Part shown: piece after piece, positions 8,401-15,800 of the stretch
Numbering within the stretch: the stretch's first letter is position 1
Layout: every line of letters begins with the position of its first letter
Source of the DNA: a virus
Direction: 5' to 3' (one strand)
Virus record (IMG/VR): IMGVR_UViG_3300009164_004932
Coordinates: 1 to 25,587 of that record
Length of the DNA stretch: 25,587 nt
The notes under the pieces: model-generated
What the model was told of the DNA's origin: nothing
Database searches by the model: none
Seen by the model: the letters and a program-made list of their open reading frames with translations, nothing else
Program-made: the position numbers and the translations under genes

Positions 8401-9018
8401 TCAATAATTTAAATAAAAATTTTCTAAAAATTTATTTGTAATTTCGGTAATATCTTCTACTGCTGACGAAGATAATACATCGTTTTTAAATTTAGAAAAC
8501 TTTCTTTCCAAATGAGCAACTTTTTCTATTTCATCTTTATAATTTAAATAGTCTTCCAATTTAGAAATTAATTTCTCATCACCGGTTTCCAATATTTGCA
8601 AATATTTTTCTTCTCGATTTTCATTCGTAATTGCATATCCAGAATTAATCAAATCGTTATTTAAAACCATAAAACCATACAATGTTAAACCTGCAATTTT
8701 AGATAAATCGGGAGTAACTAACATTCTTACTCTTGCTAAATTATAATTTTTTGATTCTTGGAGAGGATCTTCTAATGATGTATCTTTTACTTCAATCTCA
8801 AAAGGCAGTACTTCATCAGCCATCATATTCTTAGTGATGTGTACCGTTTTATTGGCTAATAAAGCTTCTTCAATTTTTTTGTGAGAAACATAAGATAATT
8901 TTAATAATTTTTCATTATTATTTACCAAATTATCAAATGTATTTTTTGTTACATTGGTTACTTTCCAATGTGTACCACAATCAACAACCATAGCTAAATC
9001 ATAAATCATAGAACTCAT
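8401..9018 (-). CDS. Unknown protein with helical C-terminus
   Basis: I do not recognise this 205-residue protein. It starts at an ATG with a good AGAAGG ribosome site 6 bases upstream. The first 120 residues look like a mixed alpha/beta domain (YDLAMVVDCGTHWKVTNVT; ARVRMLVTPDLSKIAGLTLYGFMVLN). The last 75 are charged and probably helical or coiled-coil (ISKLEDYLNYKDEIEKV, HLERKFSKFKNDVL). It has one cysteine, no signal peptide and no membrane segment. It is encoded 16 bases after the Cys-repeat tail protein and directly before the GT-like pair. A job as a tail assembly chaperone, a virion accessory protein or a partner for modification of the tail protein would fit the position, but nothing in the sequence proves any of these. 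Confidence 0.75.
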   Translation of the reverse strand: MSSMIYDLAMVVDCGTHWKVTNVTKNTFDNLVNNNEKLLKLSYVSHKKIEEALLANKTVHITKNMMADEVLPFEIEVKDTSLEDPLQESKNYNLARVRMLVTPDLSKIAGLTLYGFMVLNNDLINSGYAITNENREEKYLQILETGDEKLISKLEDYLNYKDEIEKVAHLERKFSKFKNDVLSSSAVEDITEITNKFLENFYLNY

Positions 9019-9024
9019 TTCAAA

Positions 9025-9030
9025 CCTTCT
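9025..9030 (-). promoter_or_regulatory. Ribosome binding site for the 205-residue protein
   Basis: AGAAGG on the minus strand, 6 bases before the ATG at 9018. It decides this start over a second in-frame Met three codons later. It is one of the few strong Shine-Dalgarno sites in the island, where most starts are coupled to the preceding stop. Confidence 0.6.
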
Positions 9031-9034
9031 TTCA

Positions 9035-9745
9035 TCAAATTGGTAATTTATTATAATCTACTTTATAGTATCCGTTTTTATCGGTTAAAACAGCGTTTGA
9101 ATAAATTGTGTTTAACAAATCTTGCGCCATGACACCCACTTTGGTAATACTTTTATCCCAAATATAATTAAATGAATATAGTTTAATTCCTTTTTTAGTA
9201 TAGAGGTATTTAATATTTTCTTTTAATCTTTCATCACTATAATTACAACCGCAATTTCCGTTACAACTACAAACTAAATTACATGCACAATCGGAGTTAC
9301 AAATACAATCTTGTCGCATGGTATTATATTTTTCTAAAAGTACTGACCAATGCGTATCTTCAACCAATGTACCATCAGCATAACTATTAGGCGCTGTCGT
9401 ATTGTCAGCAGGATCCGTAAGCACAGCATAGTTGGTACCAACAGGCTCAACAACGTTGTTTACTCTTTGTACAATTGTTTCATAGTCATTGATATGTTTA
9501 TTATCAATTACAGTAACACCTGCACCGTGGTCTGCACCACTCTGATCGTTAGCGGTATATGCGGAAGCCATATCTCCAGCATTAGCAAAACTTCTATGTT
9601 GAGCATATCTTGCTAATTCAGCTCTAATAGCATTTTTTAAACCATTAATATCGGCAGCAGTAATTAAACCTCCAGCTACTGCAAAATTACCAGATAATGC
9701 GGTTGGATTATTTGTAGAACATGGTGCTCTATTGCCAGTACACAT
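9035..9745 (-). CDS. Tail-type protein with (CxCNxx)4 repeat and S74-like self-cleaving chaperone end
   Basis: A 236-residue protein. Residues 1-140 include GGLITAADINGLKNAIRAEL and a helical stretch as seen at the head of many phage tail/fibre proteins. Residues 147-168 are four perfect hexads C-x-C-N-x-x (Cys at 147/149, 153/155, 159/161, 165/167; Asn at 150, 156, 162, 168). From Ser170, S-D-E-R-L-K-E-N-I begins a domain like Peptidase_S74, the intramolecular chaperone of endosialidases and fibres. In that family the Ser (here 170) and Lys (here 175) drive self-cleavage just before the Ser. GVMAQDLL and YYKVDYNKL also fit. The domain is short and ends without the usual C-terminal helix. Cleavage would expose the Cys-rich tail as the mature C-terminus. 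Genes for two SPASM enzymes lie just upstream, making this the best candidate substrate in the window. Confidence 0.82.
   Translation of the reverse strand: MCTGNRAPCSTNNPTALSGNFAVAGGLITAADINGLKNAIRAELARYAQHRSFANAGDMASAYTANDQSGADHGAGVTVIDNKHINDYETIVQRVNNVVEPVGTNYAVLTDPADNTTAPNSYADGTLVEDTHWSVLLEKYNTMRQDCICNSDCACNLVCSCNGNCGCNYSDERLKENIKYLYTKKGIKLYSFNYIWDKSITKVGVMAQDLLNTIYSNAVLTDKNGYYKVDYNKLPI
9242..9307 (-). repeat. Four in-frame 18-base units encoding C-x-C-N-x-x
   Basis: This stretch encodes residues 147-168 of the tail-type protein. The hexads begin CICNSD, CACNLV, CSCNGN and CGCNYS; the last one runs into the S74-like motif. The Cys-x-Cys-Asn positions are invariant while the other three vary, so selection on the pattern, rather than recent DNA duplication, keeps it. 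The only other cysteines in the protein are residues 2 and 9. A six-residue period is also that of left-handed beta-helices, so cysteine ladders, metal binding or thioether bridges are all conceivable. Confidence 0.9.
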
Positions 9746-9746
9746 T

Positions 9747-10898
9747 TCAGACTTCCTTTTCCACTAATTTTATTTCTTTATTTAAGTATGATTGAACCGA
9801 TCTATCAATTTCACCAAATGCTTTAAAGAAACCACACATATTATTAACCCATCTATCCGTCCATCGGTCAAAATAATCTTCTTTTTTACTGTTGTCCAAA
9901 CTACTAACTGGACAAATCATACATGTTGTGGCCACGCATCCTTTACATATATCGGATACATCTTTAATCGGAGTCTGATATTTCTTGCTCATAGATTCTA
10001 CGCTATTTATAAAACCATCATCCATAATATTGCCACCCTTCATCAAATCTTTATTGGGTGAGTATATTGAACCGTGACATGCATAACTATTACCATCAAC
10101 ATCAATAGCATGCATATGAGCACCAGATGTACAATGAGATTTTGAATCTGAACCATTAAACCACGCACACAAATGATACCCGTGTTCTTTAAAAAACTTG
10201 ATTTCTTCAGCTGCAATTTTTATCATTTCGGATCTGAAATTTTGGATCAGTTCTTCCAAATTTTCTTTAGGTATTTCTTCAACATAATCAATTGTAGGTG
10301 CATACGAAACATTAATATTCGGTCCTATAGAATTGAGTTTGAGGTGTAACTCTTTAAAATCCAACCAAGTATTGTAAAGACCTTTCATACTCTTTAAAGG
10401 TATTGTAGATTTGAGGAATACATTAATACCTTTTCTAGCAAAGTATTCTATGTTCTCAACAACTTTATCTGAAGTTGGTTTACCCGAATGAGTGATTCTA
10501 AATTTATCACCAATTTCTTTACCATCATGTGATATTTGTACCGATAATTTACGAATATCCACTTTATCAAGAATATCATCTAGTCTTTTTCTATTGTAAC
10601 CATTTGTATAGATGTGAAAGTTAACTTTATCCAAATGTTGAAATTCCGTCATTATATCTACAATCAAATTTCCGTTCAAAGTAGGTTCACCACCCCAAAA
10701 AGTAAGATTCAACATTTCATAGTTGTCTTTAAAGAAACTACTATCTAAAAGTTCATAAACTCTTTTTTTGACAACATCAACTTTGTCATCTAGTCTTTGT
10801 GTATTAGTTTTTGCTCCTTCAAAACAATATGTGCAACCCATATTGCAAAGTGCAGTAGTTGTAATTTCTAATGTGAACTGATCATGTTTTTTGTTCAT
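9747..10898 (-). CDS. Radical SAM/SPASM protein-modifying enzyme
   Basis: A 383-residue radical SAM protein with a SPASM-type end. The SAM-cluster motif is C18-NMG-C22-TY-C25, then LTFWGGEPTLNG near residue 67 and VQISHDGK in strand 4. The C-terminal domain has C-x12-G-x4-C (CTSGAHMHAIDVDGNSYAC) followed by CKGCVATTCMIC and a final Cys in NNMCGFF, enough ligands for two auxiliary clusters. This layout is that of anaerobic sulfatase-maturating enzymes and of RiPP maturases such as those making Cys thioether or carbon-carbon crosslinks. Its stop is one base before the ATG of the Cys-repeat tail protein, so the two are made together. Its own ATG overlaps the upstream 79-residue gene as ATGA. Acting on that tail protein is the natural guess, but unproven. 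Confidence 0.9.
   Translation of the reverse strand: MNKKHDQFTLEITTTALCNMGCTYCFEGAKTNTQRLDDKVDVVKKRVYELLDSSFFKDNYEMLNLTFWGGEPTLNGNLIVDIMTEFQHLDKVNFHIYTNGYNRKRLDDILDKVDIRKLSVQISHDGKEIGDKFRITHSGKPTSDKVVENIEYFARKGINVFLKSTIPLKSMKGLYNTWLDFKELHLKLNSIGPNINVSYAPTIDYVEEIPKENLEELIQNFRSEMIKIAAEEIKFFKEHGYHLCAWFNGSDSKSHCTSGAHMHAIDVDGNSYACHGSIYSPNKDLMKGGNIMDDGFINSVESMSKKYQTPIKDVSDICKGCVATTCMICPVSSLDNSKKEDYFDRWTDRWVNNMCGFFKAFGEIDRSVQSYLNKEIKLVEKEV
9752..9758 (-). promoter_or_regulatory. Ribosome binding site for the Cys-repeat tail protein
   Basis: AAGGAAG on the minus strand, 6 bases before the ATG at 9745 and inside the last codons of the SPASM gene. It is a clearly stronger site than those of the radical SAM genes, consistent with higher output of a structural or substrate protein than of its enzymes. 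Confidence 0.65.
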
Positions 10899-11134
10899 TT
10901 AGTTTTTTCTTCCTTAGAGAACTCCATTATTTCATCGAGTATTGAAAACATCTTTTCTTCTGTAACCTTATTGGCTTCCGGTTTAACAATACCTATCATT
11001 TCTTCTGCCATTTGAAATAGTTTAACGGCTTCGGTTCTAAAGTCCTCAACATTAGTTAAATATTTTCCAGCTTCATTTAAATGAAACGCTGCACCATAAA
11101 GTGCTTTATTCATCTTCTTTATAGAATTAGCCAT
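10895..11134 (-). CDS. Small helical protein between two SPASM genes
   Basis: A 79-residue acidic-tailed protein, MANSIKKMNKALYGAAFHLN..., predicted by eye to be almost entirely helical with amphipathic stretches (FRTEAVKLFQMAEEM; EEKMFSILDEIMEF). It contains no cysteine, no Gly-Gly leader motif and no signal peptide, so it does not look like a thioether-peptide precursor. The ATG at 11134 lies 8 bases inside the upstream SPASM gene and its stop forms ATGA with the next SPASM gene, so the three are translated as a unit. It may be a small partner, for example a substrate-presenting or stability factor of the flanking enzymes, but the sequence gives no direct support for a function. Confidence 0.75.
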   Translation of the reverse strand: MANSIKKMNKALYGAAFHLNEAGKYLTNVEDFRTEAVKLFQMAEEMIGIVKPEANKVTEEKMFSILDEIMEFSKEEKTK

Positions 11135-12131
11135 CTATCAATTCTTTCATAACAGTATTTTTAAAATTTTCATTATTTCTTAATTGTTTTGTCATATCAC
11201 CAACATTCTTATACATAAATTTATATACATCACACAATTCTTTTATTGGTCCTTTATTTTTTATCTGTTCAAATAAACAACCTTTTTCACAATAATTTTT
11301 TACTTCACATGTTTGACATTCAGACATGCGCTGATATTCTGGAATCAATTCTACCATTTCTGGATTATCCTTGAATCGATTACAAGGTACAGGTTTGTTT
11401 TCACTAAACATAAAAATGTCTGTTCCTGCACCACAAAAATCTTTAACAAATCCACTAGATTCATAATTGATAAAATGTCGTAAATAAAACAATATGAAGT
11501 ACGGCATTTCTTCTTCGGGATTATTGATGTACCAGTTAAACAATTCTGTTATACCAACTTTCAATCTCTCCACACTTCTTGCATCCCAAACATGCATATC
11601 ACGAACCAAAGTAAGTTCAGGATTAACACCAAAGTGTTTCCTAATATATAGGTGGTTTTCCAAAAGGTTATAACAACCCTTGTAGATCATAGTGTGTATC
11701 TTGAAATTTGGTATTCTCTGAAACAATTCCCGTTTTTCAAAAAATCTATGTGCAGTACCTTTACCATTGGGCTGTAATCTATTTTTATCGTGCCACAAAC
11801 CATCAAAACTTAAAGATACATTTACTTTCTTTTCAATCAAATATTCCAAAATTTCTTCAGTAAGCAGTAAACCATTCGTTGGCATTCCATATTGAATATT
11901 GCCATCATTCTCAGTTTCACTAATAATGGTTCTTATTAGATCCATAAAAAGTAATGGTTCACCACCAAAGAAGTCAATTTGTATCAGTTCATCAGGAAAA
12001 GATTTTCTAACCCTACGATATTCATTTAAAAATAATTGTGGATCTATAACATCTTTAGACATTTTGTCTTGATTGCAATATGAACAATTGAGATTACATT
12101 TCTCAGATAGAAATACGGTAACTAATTTCAT
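11127..12131 (-). CDS. Radical SAM/SPASM enzyme of the anSME-like class
   Basis: A 334-residue radical SAM protein with the clearest SPASM domain of the window. The SAM-cluster motif is C12-NLN-C16-SY-C19 at the very N-terminus. QIDFFGGEPLLF follows near residue 55, and VSLSFDGLWHDKNR fits the substrate-side strand. The C-terminal half has FCGAGTDIFMFSENKPVPC, then CQTCEVKNYCEKGC, an exact CX2CX5CX3C SPASM signature, and a further Cys (KELCDVYKF). This is the cysteine set that holds two auxiliary [4Fe-4S] clusters in sulfatase-maturating and peptide-crosslinking enzymes. One deviation is that the first pair lacks the usual GX4C glycine. The start overlaps the dehydrogenase stop as ATGA. It is the first radical SAM gene of the island in order of transcription. 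Confidence 0.9.
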   Translation of the reverse strand: MKLVTVFLSEKCNLNCSYCNQDKMSKDVIDPQLFLNEYRRVRKSFPDELIQIDFFGGEPLLFMDLIRTIISETENDGNIQYGMPTNGLLLTEEILEYLIEKKVNVSLSFDGLWHDKNRLQPNGKGTAHRFFEKRELFQRIPNFKIHTMIYKGCYNLLENHLYIRKHFGVNPELTLVRDMHVWDARSVERLKVGITELFNWYINNPEEEMPYFILFYLRHFINYESSGFVKDFCGAGTDIFMFSENKPVPCNRFKDNPEMVELIPEYQRMSECQTCEVKNYCEKGCLFEQIKNKGPIKELCDVYKFMYKNVGDMTKQLRNNENFKNTVMKELIDG

Positions 12132-12859
12132 TGTCTATATTGATCATTAAGTTCTAATACGGTATTTAAAAGTTTCATATTAAATTTTTTACTTAAAGCT
12201 TGTGTATCTTTTGGTAAACATGGACCTCCAAACCCTCGTTGGCCATCAGGACCAGGCACTTCAAAATGATGTGAACCCATCCATGGTTGTTTTGAAAGTA
12301 TTGCAGTCAACTCATTATAGTTAACATCCATCTCTTTTGATATGTCATATATTGAATTCATAAAGGTAACTTTCAAAGCATAAAATGAATTCATCGTATA
12401 TTTTGCAAGACTGGCCGTTTGTATATCGGTCAAAAAAACATTATCAGTTTTAACAATAGAATATTTTTGGTAAATATCCAAAACTTCTTTTGCCTTATCA
12501 CCACCAATAATCAACATTGGAGGGTTAACAAAATCTTCATTTGAAGTTTTTCTTGATAGAAATTCAGGGTTATAAATTATATCATAACCTTCTAATTCAT
12601 GCGGCAATATTGTTGATTTTACTACTGTCAGTCCTTTATAACCAACTTTATTGATCTGATCTAATACTTCTTTTAAAATCTTGTAATTTGTATTGTCTGT
12701 CGGAGTTGGAACGCAAATGAATATTGCCTCCGAATTTGAGGAACAAACTTCTTCTAATGATATATCATTATATTCAGGATCACAAATAATTTTAGATGTG
12801 TTGGGAAAGCCATAATCAACGGCTTTCCCCACCATACCATAACCAACAATACCAATCAT
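12128..12859 (-). CDS. Short UDP-glucose/GDP-mannose dehydrogenase-family protein
   Basis: A 243-residue nucleotide-sugar dehydrogenase relative. GIVGYGMVGKAV at residues 3-14 holds the GxGxxG NAD-binding loop. FLSRKTSNEDFVNPP and KYTMNSFYALKVTFMNSIYD fit the central helical domain with its conserved Lys and Asn. GFGGPCLPKD contains the catalytic-type Cys214. Known enzymes oxidise the C6 hydroxyl of UDP-glucose or UDP/GDP-sugars to the uronate in two NAD-dependent steps, with Cys forming a thioester. Members usually exceed 380 residues. This one ends soon after the Cys motif and lacks the C-terminal domain that closes the UDP-sugar site, so it may use another partner or act on another substrate. 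No continuation exists: its stop forms ATGA with the next gene. It links the island to sugar-nucleotide supply. Confidence 0.85.
   Translation of the reverse strand: MIGIVGYGMVGKAVDYGFPNTSKIICDPEYNDISLEEVCSSNSEAIFICVPTPTDNTNYKILKEVLDQINKVGYKGLTVVKSTILPHELEGYDIIYNPEFLSRKTSNEDFVNPPMLIIGGDKAKEVLDIYQKYSIVKTDNVFLTDIQTASLAKYTMNSFYALKVTFMNSIYDISKEMDVNYNELTAILSKQPWMGSHHFEVPGPDGQRGFGGPCLPKDTQALSKKFNMKLLNTVLELNDQYRQ
12803..12829 (-). other. Perfect 9-bp GC-rich hairpin just after the tail-fibre gene
   Basis: GGGAAAGCC and GGCTTTCCC form a perfect 9-bp inverted repeat around a 9-base loop, starting 36 bases downstream of the tail-fibre stop and inside the first codons of the dehydrogenase gene. No T-run follows on the minus strand, so it is not a standard intrinsic terminator. 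It could mark a transcript end, slow polymerase or ribosomes, or protect the fibre mRNA 3' end, at the border between the virion genes and the accessory island. It may also be a chance product of coding constraint. Confidence 0.35.
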
Positions 12860-12865
12860 ATCACA

Positions 12866-15800
12866 TTATAGGATAACCGCTTCGATTAATCCTTCTTCTT
12901 CAGTTGTTTTCGATTTGAGTGCAATTGCAAAATACTTATCTTCAGTATATTTAGCTACTCCAGGAATATCACTTGGTCCTAATGGTTGACCTTTTTTAAC
13001 TTTACCAATTACACGAACTGGTACTCGTCCTTTCAAAGCAACCACGGTGCCATTTTTCAAATCACTATTCATCAAATAAGCTGGATAGTTAGAAACAACA
13101 CCTAAAGGTCTGAAGTGTGAATCAGTAGCCGCAGTAACTTCCTTTTTACCACCTACAGCCAATACAGTACCTTCTGAATATTCATCATCAGCAATATATT
13201 TCTCGGCCAAGTCAGCGTATCGAGCTGAACTTGCGGTACCAGATAAGTTGCCAATAAAGGTAGTTGCGTACATGTTACCTGTACCAGCAACATCACCTAC
13301 GATTTTAAGTGCGGGTGTTGATTGACCTGTACCACCAGATAAAAACTCACCCATGACATAGTTTTTAAATGTTCCACTTAACTGTTGATAACCTGTTGCA
13401 CCAGCAATACTACCACCACTTAGATTAGTTGCGGTACCAGCAGTTGTTGCGGATGAAGCAGTTGTTGCACTACCAGCAGTTGTTGCTGAAGCAGCAGTAC
13501 CTGAAATATTAATTCCATATGTACCACTCAAACGAGCTGATGGTACTGTACCAGATGTTAGATTGGAGGCATTGAGATTTGAAAGGTCAACACCACTTAA
13601 AGAAGCATCAACATAAGCCTTCGTAGCGGCATGTAAAGCTGATGTTGGAGCACCAGCAAGTACTAGAGTACCCGTCATTGTACCACCTGCAAGTGGTAGA
13701 TAACCTGCAAGTTGTGAGGTAACTTCAGCAGCACCAATAATATTTTGGTAGTCAGCTCCGTTATTAGTGAATGTCCACTTGTCAGTTGTTTCATTCCAAA
13801 GAACATAAACGTTTGCAGAAGTGCCTCGATCAATTTCAATACCACCATTTTCAACTGGTGATGAGCTTTGACCAATGTCAGCATTTAATGTAATAACGGC
13901 ATCAGCAACTTTTAAATCATTTGCGTAGATACTTGCACCAGCAGCATTTAATGTTCCAGTAATTGTTAAATCACCAGAAATTGTACCGCCTGAGGTACTT
14001 AATTTTGTATTAGCTGCACCAAAAGCCGCATTAGCATATGTACCAGCACTAACAGCATTTGTGTTAGCAGTATTAGCCCGTGCAAAAGCTCCGTTAGCAT
14101 ATGATGAGGCTGAAGTAGCATTAGTATTTGCAGTTACGGCTTTTTGATCTGCCAAAGCAGCATCAACAAGTGCGGTGTTTGCAGTTGAGTAAGCTGCGTT
14201 AGCGTGAGTGCCGGTTGTACCAGCAAATGCAGCATTAGCAGTAACAAAAGAAGCATTTGCATAAGCGCCAGCAGTTTGACCACCAGCAACATATGCGGTG
14301 TTAGCAGCATCATATGCAAGTTGCGCTAAATTGTTTGCAGTATTGGCTCTTGCAAATGCACCATTAGCATATGAAGAACCGGAGTTAGCAACATGACTTG
14401 GAGTGTTTGCGGTAACAAAAGCGGCATTAGCATGAATGTATGCCGAGTTAGCATAAATGCCTGTTGTGTTTTGACTTACATATGCCGAATTAGCATGGCG
14501 GTAAGCGGCATTTGCATACCCACCAGCGATCACACCTCCAGCTTCGTATGCAAACTTAACAGCACTTGCGGATGCAACCAAAGTGTCGCTGGTTGAATTA
14601 ACTCCTGTGTATATGTCTGCACCATCTAAAATCTTATAAGTGCTTGTCCAAGTGTTTCCTGTTGAAATTTCCCAACGATCATTGGTTTCATTCCATTTAA
14701 TGATGGCATCATTACCGCTTACTCGATCATTAACAATTAATCCGTCTTTATTTGTACCTGTATTTGCATTTAATACAAGTCTATCCACCTCAAAGTTTAA
14801 ATTACCTGTTTGTGTAAACGAACCAGAAACAATTAAGTTACCCTCAATTACCACACCTTGCAAAGTTGTAATACCGCTTTCGACAATAATAGCATCTCGA
14901 CTTGCACCTGTGTTAACTTTAAGTGTAGCGTTTTGGAGATTCAAATTACTAGTTACATTTGCAGTAGTAATTAGTGCAGATACAATATTGGTCGAAAGTA
15001 ATGTTGAATTATTTAATGTTGCAGAATTAGAAGTTAAAGTTACAACATTACCATTGATGATTGTACCATTAGTGATTCTACTTGTGGTTATATTACCTGT
15101 AGTTATTGTTGCAGTTGTTATAACAGCATTAGCAATTGCAGTATTTGTTAAAGTACTGTTAATTAATGTTGAAGTGTTTAGTGTTGCAACATTAGAAGTT
15201 AGAGTTACAACATTACCATTAATGATTGTACCATTGGTTGCAGTAAGATTACCAATAGTAGCAGTATTGATTGTAGCCACATTAGATGTGAGATTTACAA
15301 TGTTTGCAGTATTATTAGCAACAAAATCCCTTATCGTACCAGTATTTGCATATAAAGTATTTGATGATAGGTAATACACATTACCAGTTGTAGCTCTTAA
15401 AATATCCGCACCAATAGAACCTACATCTGATAGATTTTCAATGAAAGCTTCTAAAGCATAAATTGTTGTTACATTAGCTCTTGTTAAATATGCATTTGCA
15501 AGGTACGCATCTTTTACATATACTGTACCACTATTAGCTGAAAGTACTTTACCAGTACCACTCAAAGTTACAACGCCAGCAACGGCAACATTGTTACCAA
15601 TTGTCGCATTAGTATTAACTGTCGCATAATTTACATAAACATTTTGTACGATATTTAAATCTTTATTAATAATTGCACTATTCGAAACACTCAAGCTTGT
15701 ACCACGACCAGCAACAGTCAAAGTATTACCAATTGAAACATTACCTACATTTGAACCTACAGTACCAACTGTAAGATTATTTGCAACTGAAAGGTCGTTA

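Noticed and set aside
9242-9307. Metallothionein-like or zinc-ribbon domain
   Set aside because: The strict CxCNxx period and invariant Asn differ from metallothionein and zinc-ribbon spacing, and the position directly before an S74-like motif points to a tail protein. Metal binding remains possible as a property but not as a family call.
10004-10011. TATAAATA on the minus strand, the T4 late promoter consensus
   Set aside because: It lies inside the SPASM gene, about 260 bases before the next start, in AT-rich coding sequence (Phe-Ile-Asn-Ser codons). One exact octamer in 25 kb of such DNA is not convincing without transcript data.
12128-12859. Frameshifted or broken dehydrogenase with its missing C-terminus downstream
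   Set aside because: The downstream sequence is fully occupied by an intact radical SAM gene in an ATGA overlap, and its translation shows no dehydrogenase-like sequence.
14640-15374. Plus-strand open frame of 244 codons
   Set aside because: It is the shadow of the repetitive tail-fibre gene on the other strand: low-complexity Val/Ile/Leu content, no ribosome site, and no plus-strand gene anywhere else.
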